Positions 42,259-50,626 of a stretch of DNA of 50,781 nucleotides are shown here, piece by piece. This DNA is from Hankyongella sp964404985 (GTDB lineage Bacteria; Pseudomonadota; Alphaproteobacteria; Sphingomonadales; Sphingomonadaceae). The stretch is taken from NCBI GenBank assembly GCA_964404985.1, contig CAYOMD010000018.1:1-50781 (forward strand). The letters run 5' to 3'. Below the pieces are notes generated by a model. That model did not search any database. It was not told the DNA's origin and saw only the letters and a program-made list of their open reading frames with translations. Positions within the stretch are counted from its first letter, which is position 1, and the number at the start of each line of letters is the position of its first letter. Both the position numbers and the translations under genes were made by a program.

Positions 42259-43446
42259 TTAACGCGCTTCGCGGATCAGCGTAACCACATTGTGTGACGG
42301 TTGTGCGTCAACGTAGGCCGAGGCCATGGGCTCATCTTCAACGATGACCGTCAGGTCCGACTGGAAGCCGTTGAAATCGGTGCGCATGGCTGCACCATAC
42401 GCACCCAGCATGCCGATTTCCACATAGTCGCCCGGCTGGATATCCGCCGGCAGCTCGAACGGCCCGCGCATGAAGTCCATGTCGTCACAGGTCGGCCCGT
42501 AGAAGCTGAACGGCATCGTCTTGGCCGATGAGCCGCGCAGCAGCTTGACCGGGAAGCGCCAGTCCACATGCGCTGCATCGAACAACGATCCATAGGCACC
42601 GTCGTTGATGTAAAGCACGTCCCCGCGCCGGCGCTCAACGCGCACGACAACCGAGGCATATTCCGCACACAGCGCCCGACCCGGCTCACACCAGAGTTCG
42701 GCCGAGTAGGAAATCGGCAGCGCTTCGTAATGGGTCTTGATTACCTGGAAGTAGCTGCCGAGGTCCGGCGGCACCATGCCCGGGTAGATGGAGGGGAAAC
42801 CACCACCCACATCGACCACGTCCACGGTAACTCCGGCCTGCACGATTGCCGCGCGCACCAGCGCCATGGCCTCCGCATAGGCCTGCGGGCTCATGGCCTG
42901 GCTGCCGACGTGGAAGCAGATGCCCAGCGCATCGGCCGCCTGACGGGTTGCCATGAGCAGGGGAGCAGAATCCTCCACCGACACGCCGAACTTGGACGCC
43001 AGCGACAGTTTCGAGTGCCCGGAGGATACGCGCAAACGCACGCACAGGGTCAGATCGGTTGCGCCCTTGGTGGCGGCAACGATCTTGGCCAGTTCCTCAT
43101 GGCTGTCGAGGCTGAAGGTGCGCACGCCGTGCTCAAAATAAGCCTCGGCAATGGCCTCCGGCGCTTTGACCGGATGCATGAAACACAGGGTCGCCTGCGG
43201 AGCATTGGCACGCACCAGGCGCACCTCCTTCAGCGAGGCGACATCGAAGTGTGTAATGCCGCTCTCCCAGAGCAGACGGATCAGCTCAGGAGACGGATTC
43301 GACTTGACGGCATACAGCGCCTTGCCCGGAAACTTCTCGCAGAAGTACTTGGCGGCGCGGCGTGCCGCGTGCGGTCGAAGCAGAGTGACAGGTTGCGAAG
43401 GCCGAACTTCGGCCGCTAACCCCAGCGCGCTATGGTATTTGAGCAT
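42259..43446 (-). CDS. Ornithine/lysine decarboxylase, alanine-racemase fold
   Basis: A 395-residue PLP enzyme of fold type III. The PLP lysine is Lys48 in YAVKSNPSPE, the glycine-rich phosphate loop is VDVGGGFPS, and CEPGRALCAE and the catalytic Cys region FYGPTCDDMD are present. It makes putrescine from ornithine (or cadaverine from lysine; the subtype cannot be decided by eye). ATG 43446 was chosen: MLKYHSAL is close to relatives and GGAGGT lies about 9 bases upstream. Its leader can pair with that site. Terminator-like hairpins follow it. Confidence 0.92.
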   Translation of the reverse strand: MLKYHSALGLAAEVRPSQPVTLLRPHAARRAAKYFCEKFPGKALYAVKSNPSPELIRLLWESGITHFDVASLKEVRLVRANAPQATLCFMHPVKAPEAIAEAYFEHGVRTFSLDSHEELAKIVAATKGATDLTLCVRLRVSSGHSKLSLASKFGVSVEDSAPLLMATRQAADALGICFHVGSQAMSPQAYAEAMALVRAAIVQAGVTVDVVDVGGGFPSIYPGMVPPDLGSYFQVIKTHYEALPISYSAELWCEPGRALCAEYASVVVRVERRRGDVLYINDGAYGSLFDAAHVDWRFPVKLLRGSSAKTMPFSFYGPTCDDMDFMRGPFELPADIQPGDYVEIGMLGAYGAAMRTDFNGFQSDLTVIVEDEPMASAYVDAQPSHNVVTLIREAR

Positions 43447-43626
43447 CTCATGGGACCTCCAGAGCATTGTTGACACAAGGGAGGAGGCAACCTTGCAGCG
43501 ACAGGCTCTGATCCCCTGGAGGAGGACACATCACCGAAGTCGCTTGGGGCTGACGCCTCAAGCTGCCTTGCGGTGGAAGTCCCATGGGGCAGCAGCGATG
43601 TCATTATGAGCGACGTGGCGGCCTGT
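43447..43626 (-). promoter_or_regulatory. Structured ODC leader, possible speF-type regulatory RNA
   Basis: About 170 bases of leader lie between the promoter candidate and the ODC start. Visible structure on the minus strand includes a hairpin GCTTGAGGC-GTCA-GCCCCAAGC (43542-43563), an enclosing AGCGAC/GTCGCT pairing (43539-43544 with 43497-43502), and CCTCCAG (43516-43522), which is perfectly complementary to CTGGAGG over the Shine-Dalgarno (43456-43462). A conserved speF leader of unknown mechanism is known upstream of ornithine decarboxylase genes in Alphaproteobacteria; whether this matches it is not tested. Confidence 0.5.
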
Positions 43627-43654
43627 AAAGTATTTTTGTGTGAATTTCTGTTAA
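43627..43654 (-). promoter_or_regulatory. Candidate promoter of the ODC leader
   Basis: TTAACA (43649-43654, minus strand) is followed after 16 bases by TACTTT (43627-43632), in an AT-rich patch. It would start the leader near 43620. The remaining upstream stretch to 43751 shows only a small hairpin (GAGCCGTTAGCGGCTC) and no gene. Confidence 0.4.
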
Positions 43655-43751
43655 CGCTTTGTTCTCGGATAGTGATCGATGACGGTACAAATACGCACAG
43701 CCATGCAAGCAATGGCTTGCCAGCCGTCGACGGAGCCGCTAACGGCTCAAG

Positions 43752-44753
43752 ATGCTTACCCACCTGCTTACAGACGCTCCGGCGGTTATGCTTGACGATG
43801 TGCAAGCTGCCGCCGGACGTTTGCAGGGCCAAGCCATCAAAACACCTCTGCTCTCGAATCATGCACTCGATGAACGTGTCGGCGCACGGATATTCCTGAA
43901 GCCTGAGTGCCTGCAGCGCACCGGGTCGTTCAAGTTTCGCGGTGCCTATAACCGGCTGAGCCAGATGACCCCGGAGGAACGCCGCGCCGGCGTTGTCGCC
44001 TTCTCCTCCGGCAACCATGCGCAAGGCGTCGCGCTGGCAGCAAAACTGCTGGGTATGCCGGCCACCATCGTCATGCCGTCCGATGCGCCGGTGCTCAAAA
44101 TCGAGGGCACCCGCAAGCTCGGGGGAGAAATCATTCTCTACGACCGTGCGACACAGAGTCGCGAAATGATTGCACAGCAGATCGCCGAGGCCCGAGGGGC
44201 CACGCTTGTGCCCTCCTTTGATGACCCGGCCATCATCGCTGGCCAAGGAACGGCGGGGCTGGAAATTGCCCAGGACCTGAAGGCACGGGACATCACGCCG
44301 GACCATTATGTGTGTTGTCTGGGCGGTGGCGGGCTTGCCGGCGGCACCGCGCTGGCGATGAAGGCGTATTTTCCGGCCCTTCAGGTGACCACCGTTGAGC
44401 CGGAACACTATGATGACGGTGCGCGCTCGCTGGCGACCGGCATACGCGTCGGGATAGGCGGTTATGTACCCACGGTCTGTGACGCGCTGCAGACGCCAAT
44501 GATCGGCGCGATGACATATCCCCTGCTGAGAGCTGCTGGTGCAACCGGTCTCTGGGTTACCGATGCCGAGGCGCTTGACGCTGTTCGCTATGCCGCGGCA
44601 ACGCTGAAACTGGTGCTGGAGCCTGGCGGTGCCGTGGCGCTGGCAGCCCTGCTATCCGGCCGGCTTTCCTGCGAGGGACAGACTGTCGTCGTCATGCTGT
44701 CCGGCGGGAACATCGATCCGGCTGTGCTGGCAGAAGCACTGGCAACCCGCTGA
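43752..44753 (+). CDS. Threonine dehydratase (threonine ammonia-lyase)
   Basis: A 333-residue PLP enzyme of fold type II. The PLP lysine is Lys61 in TGSFKFRGA, with the pyridine-binding SGNHAQGVALAA, the tetraglycine loop GGGGLAGG and SGGNID near the C-terminus. There is no ACT regulatory domain, so it is catabolic or serine/threonine dehydratase-like, turning threonine into 2-oxobutyrate and ammonia. An alternative start is ATG 43788 (MLDDVQAAAG); 43752 is kept as the longer form. It is divergent from ODC. Confidence 0.9.
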   Translation: MLTHLLTDAPAVMLDDVQAAAGRLQGQAIKTPLLSNHALDERVGARIFLKPECLQRTGSFKFRGAYNRLSQMTPEERRAGVVAFSSGNHAQGVALAAKLLGMPATIVMPSDAPVLKIEGTRKLGGEIILYDRATQSREMIAQQIAEARGATLVPSFDDPAIIAGQGTAGLEIAQDLKARDITPDHYVCCLGGGGLAGGTALAMKAYFPALQVTTVEPEHYDDGARSLATGIRVGIGGYVPTVCDALQTPMIGAMTYPLLRAAGATGLWVTDAEALDAVRYAAATLKLVLEPGGAVALAALLSGRLSCEGQTVVVMLSGGNIDPAVLAEALATR

Positions 44754-44850
44754 GTGTCGGCACACCCTGCGACGAATTGTGCCTAAAGCGCGTTAGTCAT
44801 AACGCTGTAACAATACTCCTCTAAATACTAAAGCTCTCGTTGGTATTGCT

Positions 44851-44866
44851 TGGCTGGTGCCGTGCA
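44851..44866 (+). promoter_or_regulatory. Sigma-54-type promoter of the PEP-CTERM nucleotidase
   Basis: TGGCTGG-TGCC-GTGCA has GG (44852-44853) and GC (44864-44865) exactly 10 bases apart, the -24/-12 signature of sigma-54. Transcription would begin near 44877, about 18 bases before ATG 44895, leaving the ribosome site AGGGGG intact. A TATAAT (44875-44880) lies just downstream, but as a sigma-70 -10 box it would start transcription inside the ribosome binding site. PEP-CTERM genes are often controlled by RpoN with PrsK/PrsR. Confidence 0.6.
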
Positions 44867-44894
44867 TTTTTTTGTATAATTACAGGGGGTTCTC

Positions 44895-46739
44895 ATGAAA
44901 TCGCTCAATCGCGCTGCGAAATCGCTCAGCGTTGTCGCCGCAACCTTTGCACTTTTGGCACAGGCAAGCGCACCGGCGCTTGCCGCGTCGCTCACCATTC
45001 TTCACAACAACGACGGGGAGACCAGGCTCCTGCCGCTCACCATCAGCGGCCAGAGTTTCGCTGGTGCTTCGCGCTTCGTGACCGCCGTCAACACGCTTCG
45101 CAATGACCGCACTGCTGCAGGTCGCGATGTGTTGACCATCTCGTCCGGCGACAACTTCCTCGCCAGCCCGATTTTTGCCAACAATTTACAGACCGGCACA
45201 TTTTTTGACGCGCAAGTGTTGAGCGCAATCAATTATGACGTCATCACGCTGGGCAACCACGACTTTGACTTCGGCCCTAACGTGCTGTCGCAAGTGATCT
45301 CTCAGACCACCACCGGCACCTTCCTCTCGGCCAACCTGAACTTCTCGGCAGAAGCCAACCTGAACGCACTGGTGGCATCCGGTCGCCTCGCCAAATCAAC
45401 TGTCATCGATCGCAACGGCGAGAAATACGGTGTGGTCGGTGCCACCACCACCCTGCTCGGCAACATCTCGAGCCCAGGCCCGAACGTCGGCATCAACCCG
45501 GTGGTCGCAGCCGTGCAAGCCGAGATTGACGCCCTGGAAGCTGCCGGCGTCAACAAGATCGTCTTCACCAGCCACCTTCAGGCCGTAAACGAAGATATCG
45601 CGACCCTCGCACAGCTGCGCGGCGTTGACATCGCGATCGTCGGCGGCGCCGACCCGCTGCTGATCAACACCATCACCCCGCCGGCACGCGATGTGTTCGG
45701 CCTGAACCCCATCGGCCCCTATGCCCTGACCCAGTGGAACGGCACGAACGGCTACAGCGGCCCGGCCATCGTCGGCTCGGATGGCAACCCGATCCCGGTC
45801 GTCTCGACGGCTGGTGAATATCGCTACCTCGGCGTGCTCGACGTCGACTTCGACGCGTCTGGCCGTGTGACCAACATCCTGAACACCAGCGGCCCGGTTC
45901 GCATCGACAGCGCATTCGCCCAGGATGCCAACATCGAAACCAATGTGATCGCGCCGAGCCAGGCGATTATCAACGGTCTGGCCGCCAACATCATCGGGAC
46001 CTCGGATGTTGCCCTCGACGGTCGCCGCAACAGTGTGCGCACCCGCCAGACCAACCAGGGCACCCTGGTCGCTGACGCCCTGCGCTGGCAGGCCGAGCAG
46101 CTCGATGCGGCCGACGACTCGGTCCTGAATGACCAGAATCCGCTGGTTGGCCTGCAAAACGCCGGTGGCATGCGTCGCGACTCAGTTCTGGCGGCTGGCG
46201 ACATCAACGAGTTGAACACCTTTGAAATCTTGCCGTTCGACAACTTCCTGGCGGTGGTGAAGGATGTCTCGGTCACCCAGCTGCGAGCCATTCTGGAAAA
46301 CGCCGTATCGCGCGTCGAGTTCATCGATGGCCGCTTCGCCCAGATCTCGGGCATCACCTTCGAGTATGATCGCAACCGTGCTTCAGGCGACCGGGTGCTG
46401 CGCATCGAACTCGAAGACGGCACGGTGCTGTTCGACTCGGGTTTTGTGATCACCGACATCAAGGTGGATATCGCCACGATCAACTTCCTGGCCAACGGTC
46501 AGGACGGCTATCCGTTCCCGGGCCTTGGTCTCGGGTTCGACTCGCTCGGCGTGTCTTACCAGCAGGCCCTGTTCAACTACATCACGGACGGTCTGAATGG
46601 CGTCGTGGGTGGTCCGCGCTACTCGGAAGCCTTTGCCAACAGCCAAATCGTGCAAACCCCGGAACCGGGCAGCCTTGCCATCCTCGGCCTCGGTGGTCTG
46701 GCCTTGTTCGTGAGCCGCAAGCGTCGTAAAGCTGCTTAA
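44895..46739 (+). CDS. PEP-CTERM 5'-nucleotidase/metallophosphatase
   Basis: A 614-residue exported enzyme: signal peptide (residues 1-30, ...SAPALAA), calcineurin-like phosphatase domain (LTILHNNDGETRLL, ISSGDNFLASPIF, LGNHDFDFG), 5'-nucleotidase C-terminal domain (NQGTLVADALRWQAE, QNAGGMRRD, FEILPFDNFLAVV), and a PEP-CTERM anchor (TPEPGSLAILGLGGLALFVSRKRRKAA) for exosortase-type sorting. The first metal motif reads NDGE instead of the usual DxH, seen in related PEP-CTERM members. It probably frees phosphate from nucleotides outside the cell. A sigma-54-like promoter lies upstream; the next gene begins at TAATG. Confidence 0.92.
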   Translation: MKSLNRAAKSLSVVAATFALLAQASAPALAASLTILHNNDGETRLLPLTISGQSFAGASRFVTAVNTLRNDRTAAGRDVLTISSGDNFLASPIFANNLQTGTFFDAQVLSAINYDVITLGNHDFDFGPNVLSQVISQTTTGTFLSANLNFSAEANLNALVASGRLAKSTVIDRNGEKYGVVGATTTLLGNISSPGPNVGINPVVAAVQAEIDALEAAGVNKIVFTSHLQAVNEDIATLAQLRGVDIAIVGGADPLLINTITPPARDVFGLNPIGPYALTQWNGTNGYSGPAIVGSDGNPIPVVSTAGEYRYLGVLDVDFDASGRVTNILNTSGPVRIDSAFAQDANIETNVIAPSQAIINGLAANIIGTSDVALDGRRNSVRTRQTNQGTLVADALRWQAEQLDAADDSVLNDQNPLVGLQNAGGMRRDSVLAAGDINELNTFEILPFDNFLAVVKDVSVTQLRAILENAVSRVEFIDGRFAQISGITFEYDRNRASGDRVLRIELEDGTVLFDSGFVITDIKVDIATINFLANGQDGYPFPGLGLGFDSLGVSYQQALFNYITDGLNGVVGGPRYSEAFANSQIVQTPEPGSLAILGLGGLALFVSRKRRKAA

Positions 46740-47347
46740 TGCGCTTTACTTTCCCGGCGTGCATGCGCGCCTGTATGATCAGCCTGCTGCTGTCGGGAGC
46801 TTTCATGCTCCCGGCGGCAGCCGCTGATTCCAAGGGTAATTTTGCCGTAAAGGGGGCCGGTGCCGCCCCCTGCTCCGTTTATCTGGATGCCGCGGCGAAG
46901 AAGGATCAACGCTTCTTCATGTTTGCAGGCTGGATGGAGGGTCTGCTCTCCGGCCTCAATGTCTACCAGACCGACACCTTCGACATGGTGCCCTGGCAGT
47001 CGACAGACCTGCTGGCACTGGCGACTGCTGAGGCCTGCAAGCGCGATCCCAAGGCGAGTTTCCACACCGCCGTGCTCTCGGTCTCGCGATCCCTGTACAA
47101 CGGCCGTCTGCGTGAGCGCTCTGACCGTGTGGTGGTTGGCAAAGCCCCGCAGCAGACGGCACTCTACACCGCTGTCCTTGCACAGGCACAAGCCCGGCTC
47201 GTCGCCCTGAAGTTTCTCAAGGAAAAGCCGACCGGCAAGATGTCCCCAGCGACGACAGCCGCGCTCAAGGCATTCCAGAAGTCCAGGAAGCTGCCCGAGA
47301 GCGGCCTGCCTGACCAGATCACCCTCTACCGCCTGCTGGTCAGCTAA
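46739..47347 (+). CDS. Exported protein with C-terminal peptidoglycan-binding domain
   Basis: A 202-residue protein: signal peptide (about 1-28, ...LLLSGAFMLPAAAA), a middle region with two cysteines (APCSVYLDAAAKKDQRFFMF, ATAEACKRDP) and a PG_binding_1-type C-terminus (TGKMSPATTAALKAFQKSRKLPESGLPDQITLYRLL). Its ATG overlaps the stop of the PEP-CTERM nucleotidase as TAATG, so it is translated from the same mRNA. It may help anchor or regulate the surface phosphatase or the wall; the middle domain is not recognised. Confidence 0.75.
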   Translation: MRFTFPACMRACMISLLLSGAFMLPAAAADSKGNFAVKGAGAAPCSVYLDAAAKKDQRFFMFAGWMEGLLSGLNVYQTDTFDMVPWQSTDLLALATAEACKRDPKASFHTAVLSVSRSLYNGRLRERSDRVVVGKAPQQTALYTAVLAQAQARLVALKFLKEKPTGKMSPATTAALKAFQKSRKLPESGLPDQITLYRLLVS

Positions 47348-47468
47348 TGCGGCTCGTGTCGCCCTGGCGCTGATCTCCCTCGTCCTGTCGTGTGTGCTGC
47401 GATGAGACGAAGGAAAACCCGCCCCTCGAACGTTCTCTCATCAGATGCAACGTTCAGAGGATTGTTCC

Positions 47469-47933
47469 ATGACCGCACCCCGCCTGCTGATGGCGCTGAT
47501 GACCGGCCTGCTGCTGGCCGGCCCGGCCGCCGCCCAAGATACGCCGCCGCCGCACAAGGGCCTTCACCGCCATATCGATGCCAATGGCGACGGCCAGATC
47601 GACCGCACCGAAAACGATGCCTTGGAGGCGCGCCTGTTCCAGCGCCTCGACCGCAATCAGGATGGCGTGCTGAATAATGCGGATACGCCGCCACCGGTGC
47701 CCTCGCCGCAGGAACGCTTCGCCCAGATGGTGAAAGACGCGGATACCGACGGCGACGGAGTGGTTTCGCTGAACGAATTCAAAGCCAAGGGCAATGCCCG
47801 CTTCGAGAGCCTGGATGCCGATAAAAACGGCGTTCTCTCGGCGGATGAGCGCCCGAAGTGGGAAAACGCCCGCACCAAGCATGCCCAGTGGCGCCGCGCC
47901 AAGGATCTGAAGGAAAGTCAGACGCATCAGTAG
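47469..47933 (+). CDS. Exported EF-hand calcium-binding protein
   Basis: A 154-residue protein with a signal peptide (MTAPRLLMALMTGLLLAGPAAA) and four EF-hand-like loops: DANGDGQIDRTE, DRNQDGVLNNAD, DTDGDGVVSLNE and DADKNGVLSADE. ATG 47469 has GAGGA seven bases upstream. A perfect GAACGTT...AACGTTC repeat (47428-47455) lies just before the ribosome site. It is a calcium buffer or sensor in the periplasm; no partner is visible beyond the neighbouring exported proteins. Confidence 0.88.
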   Translation: MTAPRLLMALMTGLLLAGPAAAQDTPPPHKGLHRHIDANGDGQIDRTENDALEARLFQRLDRNQDGVLNNADTPPPVPSPQERFAQMVKDADTDGDGVVSLNEFKAKGNARFESLDADKNGVLSADERPKWENARTKHAQWRRAKDLKESQTHQ

Positions 47934-47974
47934 TGTTCTGCTTTTCCGGGTTTCTCTCGACTCCCCCCACCTTG

Positions 47975-48002
47975 ACCCTCGCCTTGGCGGGGGTTCTTTT
48001 TT
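47975..48002 (+). terminator. Rho-independent terminator after the EF-hand gene
   Basis: ACCCTCGCC-TT-GGCGGGGGT (one T-G pair) followed by TCTTTTTT, 41 bases after the stop. It also separates the convergent GH38-like gene. Confidence 0.9.
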
Positions 48003-48007
48003 GGGGC

Positions 48008-50626
48008 CTATGGCCGCAGAGTTATACGGTATGATGCTATTTGATTGGCGCCAATTCCCGTCGGGGACCGGGATAATTCAGCGCTCGCCAGCAGATCAGT
48101 CTCGACATGTGTAACCCTGGTACGGCTGGCTACCCGATAGGGCGCACCGAAAAACAAATTTATCGGGCTGTCGAGTGATGACTGGTTCCAAACCCGTACA
48201 ACGATACCTTTATCGATGCCATCGTCGTGTGGCTTGAGCGCCCAGACAACATGATTTGGATTACCAACACCCATGAAAGACCAATTGCTGGACGGATAGC
48301 GCACACCCGTCGCGGTTCCAGTGACTGCGCCGGTTAGAAACGGATTTTGGTGCGCCAATGCCGCGCGCATGGCCGCTCCCTGATCATAGGCGCTATGCGG
48401 TATGAGCGAGAAACGGTAGACGAAAGCGCTGTCGCCGCCCTGATTAAAAACCAGGCCGATATTGTTGCCAACGGCACGCCCGCCTGCAAGCACATCGATG
48501 CGCGGCGTACTGCTATCAAGGTTGGTAATGGAGGAACGACCGACCTTCATGAAGTAGGCGTCAGCATTGGAGAGGGTTATGCCGTAGGTGTCATCGCCCG
48601 TACTGATATCGGCAAAATGGTTTAGAGTCTGCCAGTCGTAACGACTGTTGATGCCACGTGGACTATAGTCGCCAGCAGGTGCCAACTTTGCAGTGATCAC
48701 AGCGCCGACTTCCTCATGACGAATAATTGGCTGGTCGATATTGAAATTGAAGCTGTATGTCTGGATAGAATCAAAATTCTGGTTGATCCTGTTTTCGATA
48801 TCCACGCGCTGCAGCTCTTTGTAAATCGTGATGCGTGTCGTACGATTAACCGGTGTTGGGACTTCGACACGGTAGGTTGCAGAAACTGGGCCATTGTCTT
48901 CAAGCTGCAAGACCCCGCCCAGTGCGGTGCCCGTATCATTAATGAACTTACGGTCAATAGCACGAACCAACTGGCGATTGCCGTTTAGACGATCACGGAA
49001 GTTAGTTATGGCACCTGAATTGTCTATATCCAGTCGAAATTGAGGGTTCTGGAAATATCCCGTGCCTACACGCGCAGTTACGGGGAAGTTACGCGGCACA
49101 TTGACGGTTCGCAAGCCAAACACTTTATAGCCAAATGGAGGCACGTTACGGGCGGTCAACTGGATGAAGGTATTACCACTACGCTGTATGATTTGAGACG
49201 GCACCACCTGACCCGTAGTCAGATCCACGACGTCATAAGCTTGGTTGGCTGCAACCGGGTACTCCGCAATGTCTGTACGCCGTATGCCCAATTGGTTAAA
49301 AACGTAGAAGCGGGGAATGTTCGCTGACGGCAGATCGATGCGTGCGCCGAGTGCTATACGTGCATCCTCCAGATATCCATTAACATAGTTCTCTATGGCT
49401 TGGGCAGTTCGCTCCTGGAAATTGACACGCTCATCGGTCGTGACACCAGGACCACCACCACAGACATTATGTTCAAAGTATAGGGCCATGCGCGTATAGG
49501 CATCGTCGCGCGCCGCTTGGCGGCCATTGAGAAAACTCGGATTGGCGAGCGCTTCCAGGGTCGCGGCCGCTTCCGCAGCCCGAAGGCGCTCAATCGCCTG
49601 TTTCACGCGCTGGCTCTTGGCTGCATATTGTGCGGTGCAAAGTTCCCACTCGTTGCCAAAGGTTACGTTTTGGCTCGGCAACTGGCTTCCGTACGATGAT
49701 TCGAAATCCTTGAAGAAATCGCTTATGTTAGACACGACAACACGACGGTTCGGCGTGCTAAGCTGCCGAGAAATTGATGGGAAGCTTCGACCGTCATTCA
49801 AGGGAACAAAGTAGTCCGGATCATCCCAACCTGCACCAAACAATCCAATCGTACCATAAGGCCACTTGGACTGGAAGGTCGCGTCCTGATCGGCATACAA
49901 GACGGCATCCCTCGCGAAGCGCGCTTCTGCATAACCACCCGGCCCCTGGTTACGATCCACCGCACCCGGCAAAAACACCTGCAGGGACTGCCATTTGGTG
50001 AGGATACGCGAGTTGTCCTTGCCCGTTGCCCAATAGGCCTCGGTCTCCCGGTTGCCCGAGTCAGCTACGCTGGTACACCCAGGGTGAAAGGCACAAACAC
50101 CTTTCCAGCTATACTTCGCGCCGGCACCGGCCCAAAGCGAAGGCAACCCAAATGATGCCACCTGGTTTTCCATGGCAATTGCGAGGTCGAACTTCACGTT
50201 GAAGCGGCGTTCCAGGCGGCCGGCGTAATACATGTCACGAAGCACCACCTCCAACGGTGAGCCGCCGTGTACCGACACCAAGGTATTCATCGGTGAATTG
50301 AGCCGCCCCTCCCGGAAACGATCCATCAAAGCAGAGAATTCAGCAGCGGTGTGATTTTTTTCATAGGTCGAAAGCCACAAAGTACCGTCGGTGTTCCAGC
50401 GCATACGCTGATCTTTGGGCGCGCCATCCGTATCGGTCATTTGTTGAAGATAGTACTCCAGGCCTGTTGAGAAATAATTCTCGTAAAATGCCTCGTTTGC
50501 GCTCCACAAATAGTCTGTGTGATCGTCGGGTGCAATGTAAATTGTTTTAGATTCTTGCGCATATACTGGATAATATGCACTCAAAATAAAAAAAATAGCT
50601 AAAGTTAGCAATTTTGAAAAAGTCAT
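48008..50626 (-). CDS. Exported GH38-like (alpha-mannosidase-related) protein
   Basis: An 872-residue protein with a signal peptide (MTFSKLLTLAIFFILSAYYP...AQ). The mature N-terminus IYIAPDDHTDYLW carries the His36-x-Asp38 zinc motif of GH38 mannosidases, and ENQVASFGLPSLWAGAGAKYSW corresponds to the catalytic block, where the nucleophile position seems to hold Glu153 instead of Asp. The C-terminal half is beta-rich, as in GH38 C-domains. Start 50626 is preceded by CAGGG. Base composition is lower in GC than all neighbours, with an AT-rich 5' end, which suggests transfer. Substrate unknown; a divergent or inactive member cannot be excluded. Confidence 0.6.
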   Translation of the reverse strand: MTFSKLLTLAIFFILSAYYPVYAQESKTIYIAPDDHTDYLWSANEAFYENYFSTGLEYYLQQMTDTDGAPKDQRMRWNTDGTLWLSTYEKNHTAAEFSALMDRFREGRLNSPMNTLVSVHGGSPLEVVLRDMYYAGRLERRFNVKFDLAIAMENQVASFGLPSLWAGAGAKYSWKGVCAFHPGCTSVADSGNRETEAYWATGKDNSRILTKWQSLQVFLPGAVDRNQGPGGYAEARFARDAVLYADQDATFQSKWPYGTIGLFGAGWDDPDYFVPLNDGRSFPSISRQLSTPNRRVVVSNISDFFKDFESSYGSQLPSQNVTFGNEWELCTAQYAAKSQRVKQAIERLRAAEAAATLEALANPSFLNGRQAARDDAYTRMALYFEHNVCGGGPGVTTDERVNFQERTAQAIENYVNGYLEDARIALGARIDLPSANIPRFYVFNQLGIRRTDIAEYPVAANQAYDVVDLTTGQVVPSQIIQRSGNTFIQLTARNVPPFGYKVFGLRTVNVPRNFPVTARVGTGYFQNPQFRLDIDNSGAITNFRDRLNGNRQLVRAIDRKFINDTGTALGGVLQLEDNGPVSATYRVEVPTPVNRTTRITIYKELQRVDIENRINQNFDSIQTYSFNFNIDQPIIRHEEVGAVITAKLAPAGDYSPRGINSRYDWQTLNHFADISTGDDTYGITLSNADAYFMKVGRSSITNLDSSTPRIDVLAGGRAVGNNIGLVFNQGGDSAFVYRFSLIPHSAYDQGAAMRAALAHQNPFLTGAVTGTATGVRYPSSNWSFMGVGNPNHVVWALKPHDDGIDKGIVVRVWNQSSLDSPINLFFGAPYRVASRTRVTHVETDLLASAELSRSPTGIGANQIASYRITLRP

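Noticed and set aside
44875..44880. TATAAT as a sigma-70 -10 box for the PEP-CTERM gene
   Set aside because: Transcription would begin within the ribosome binding site, and no -35 box lies at a normal distance; the sigma-54 reading fits better.
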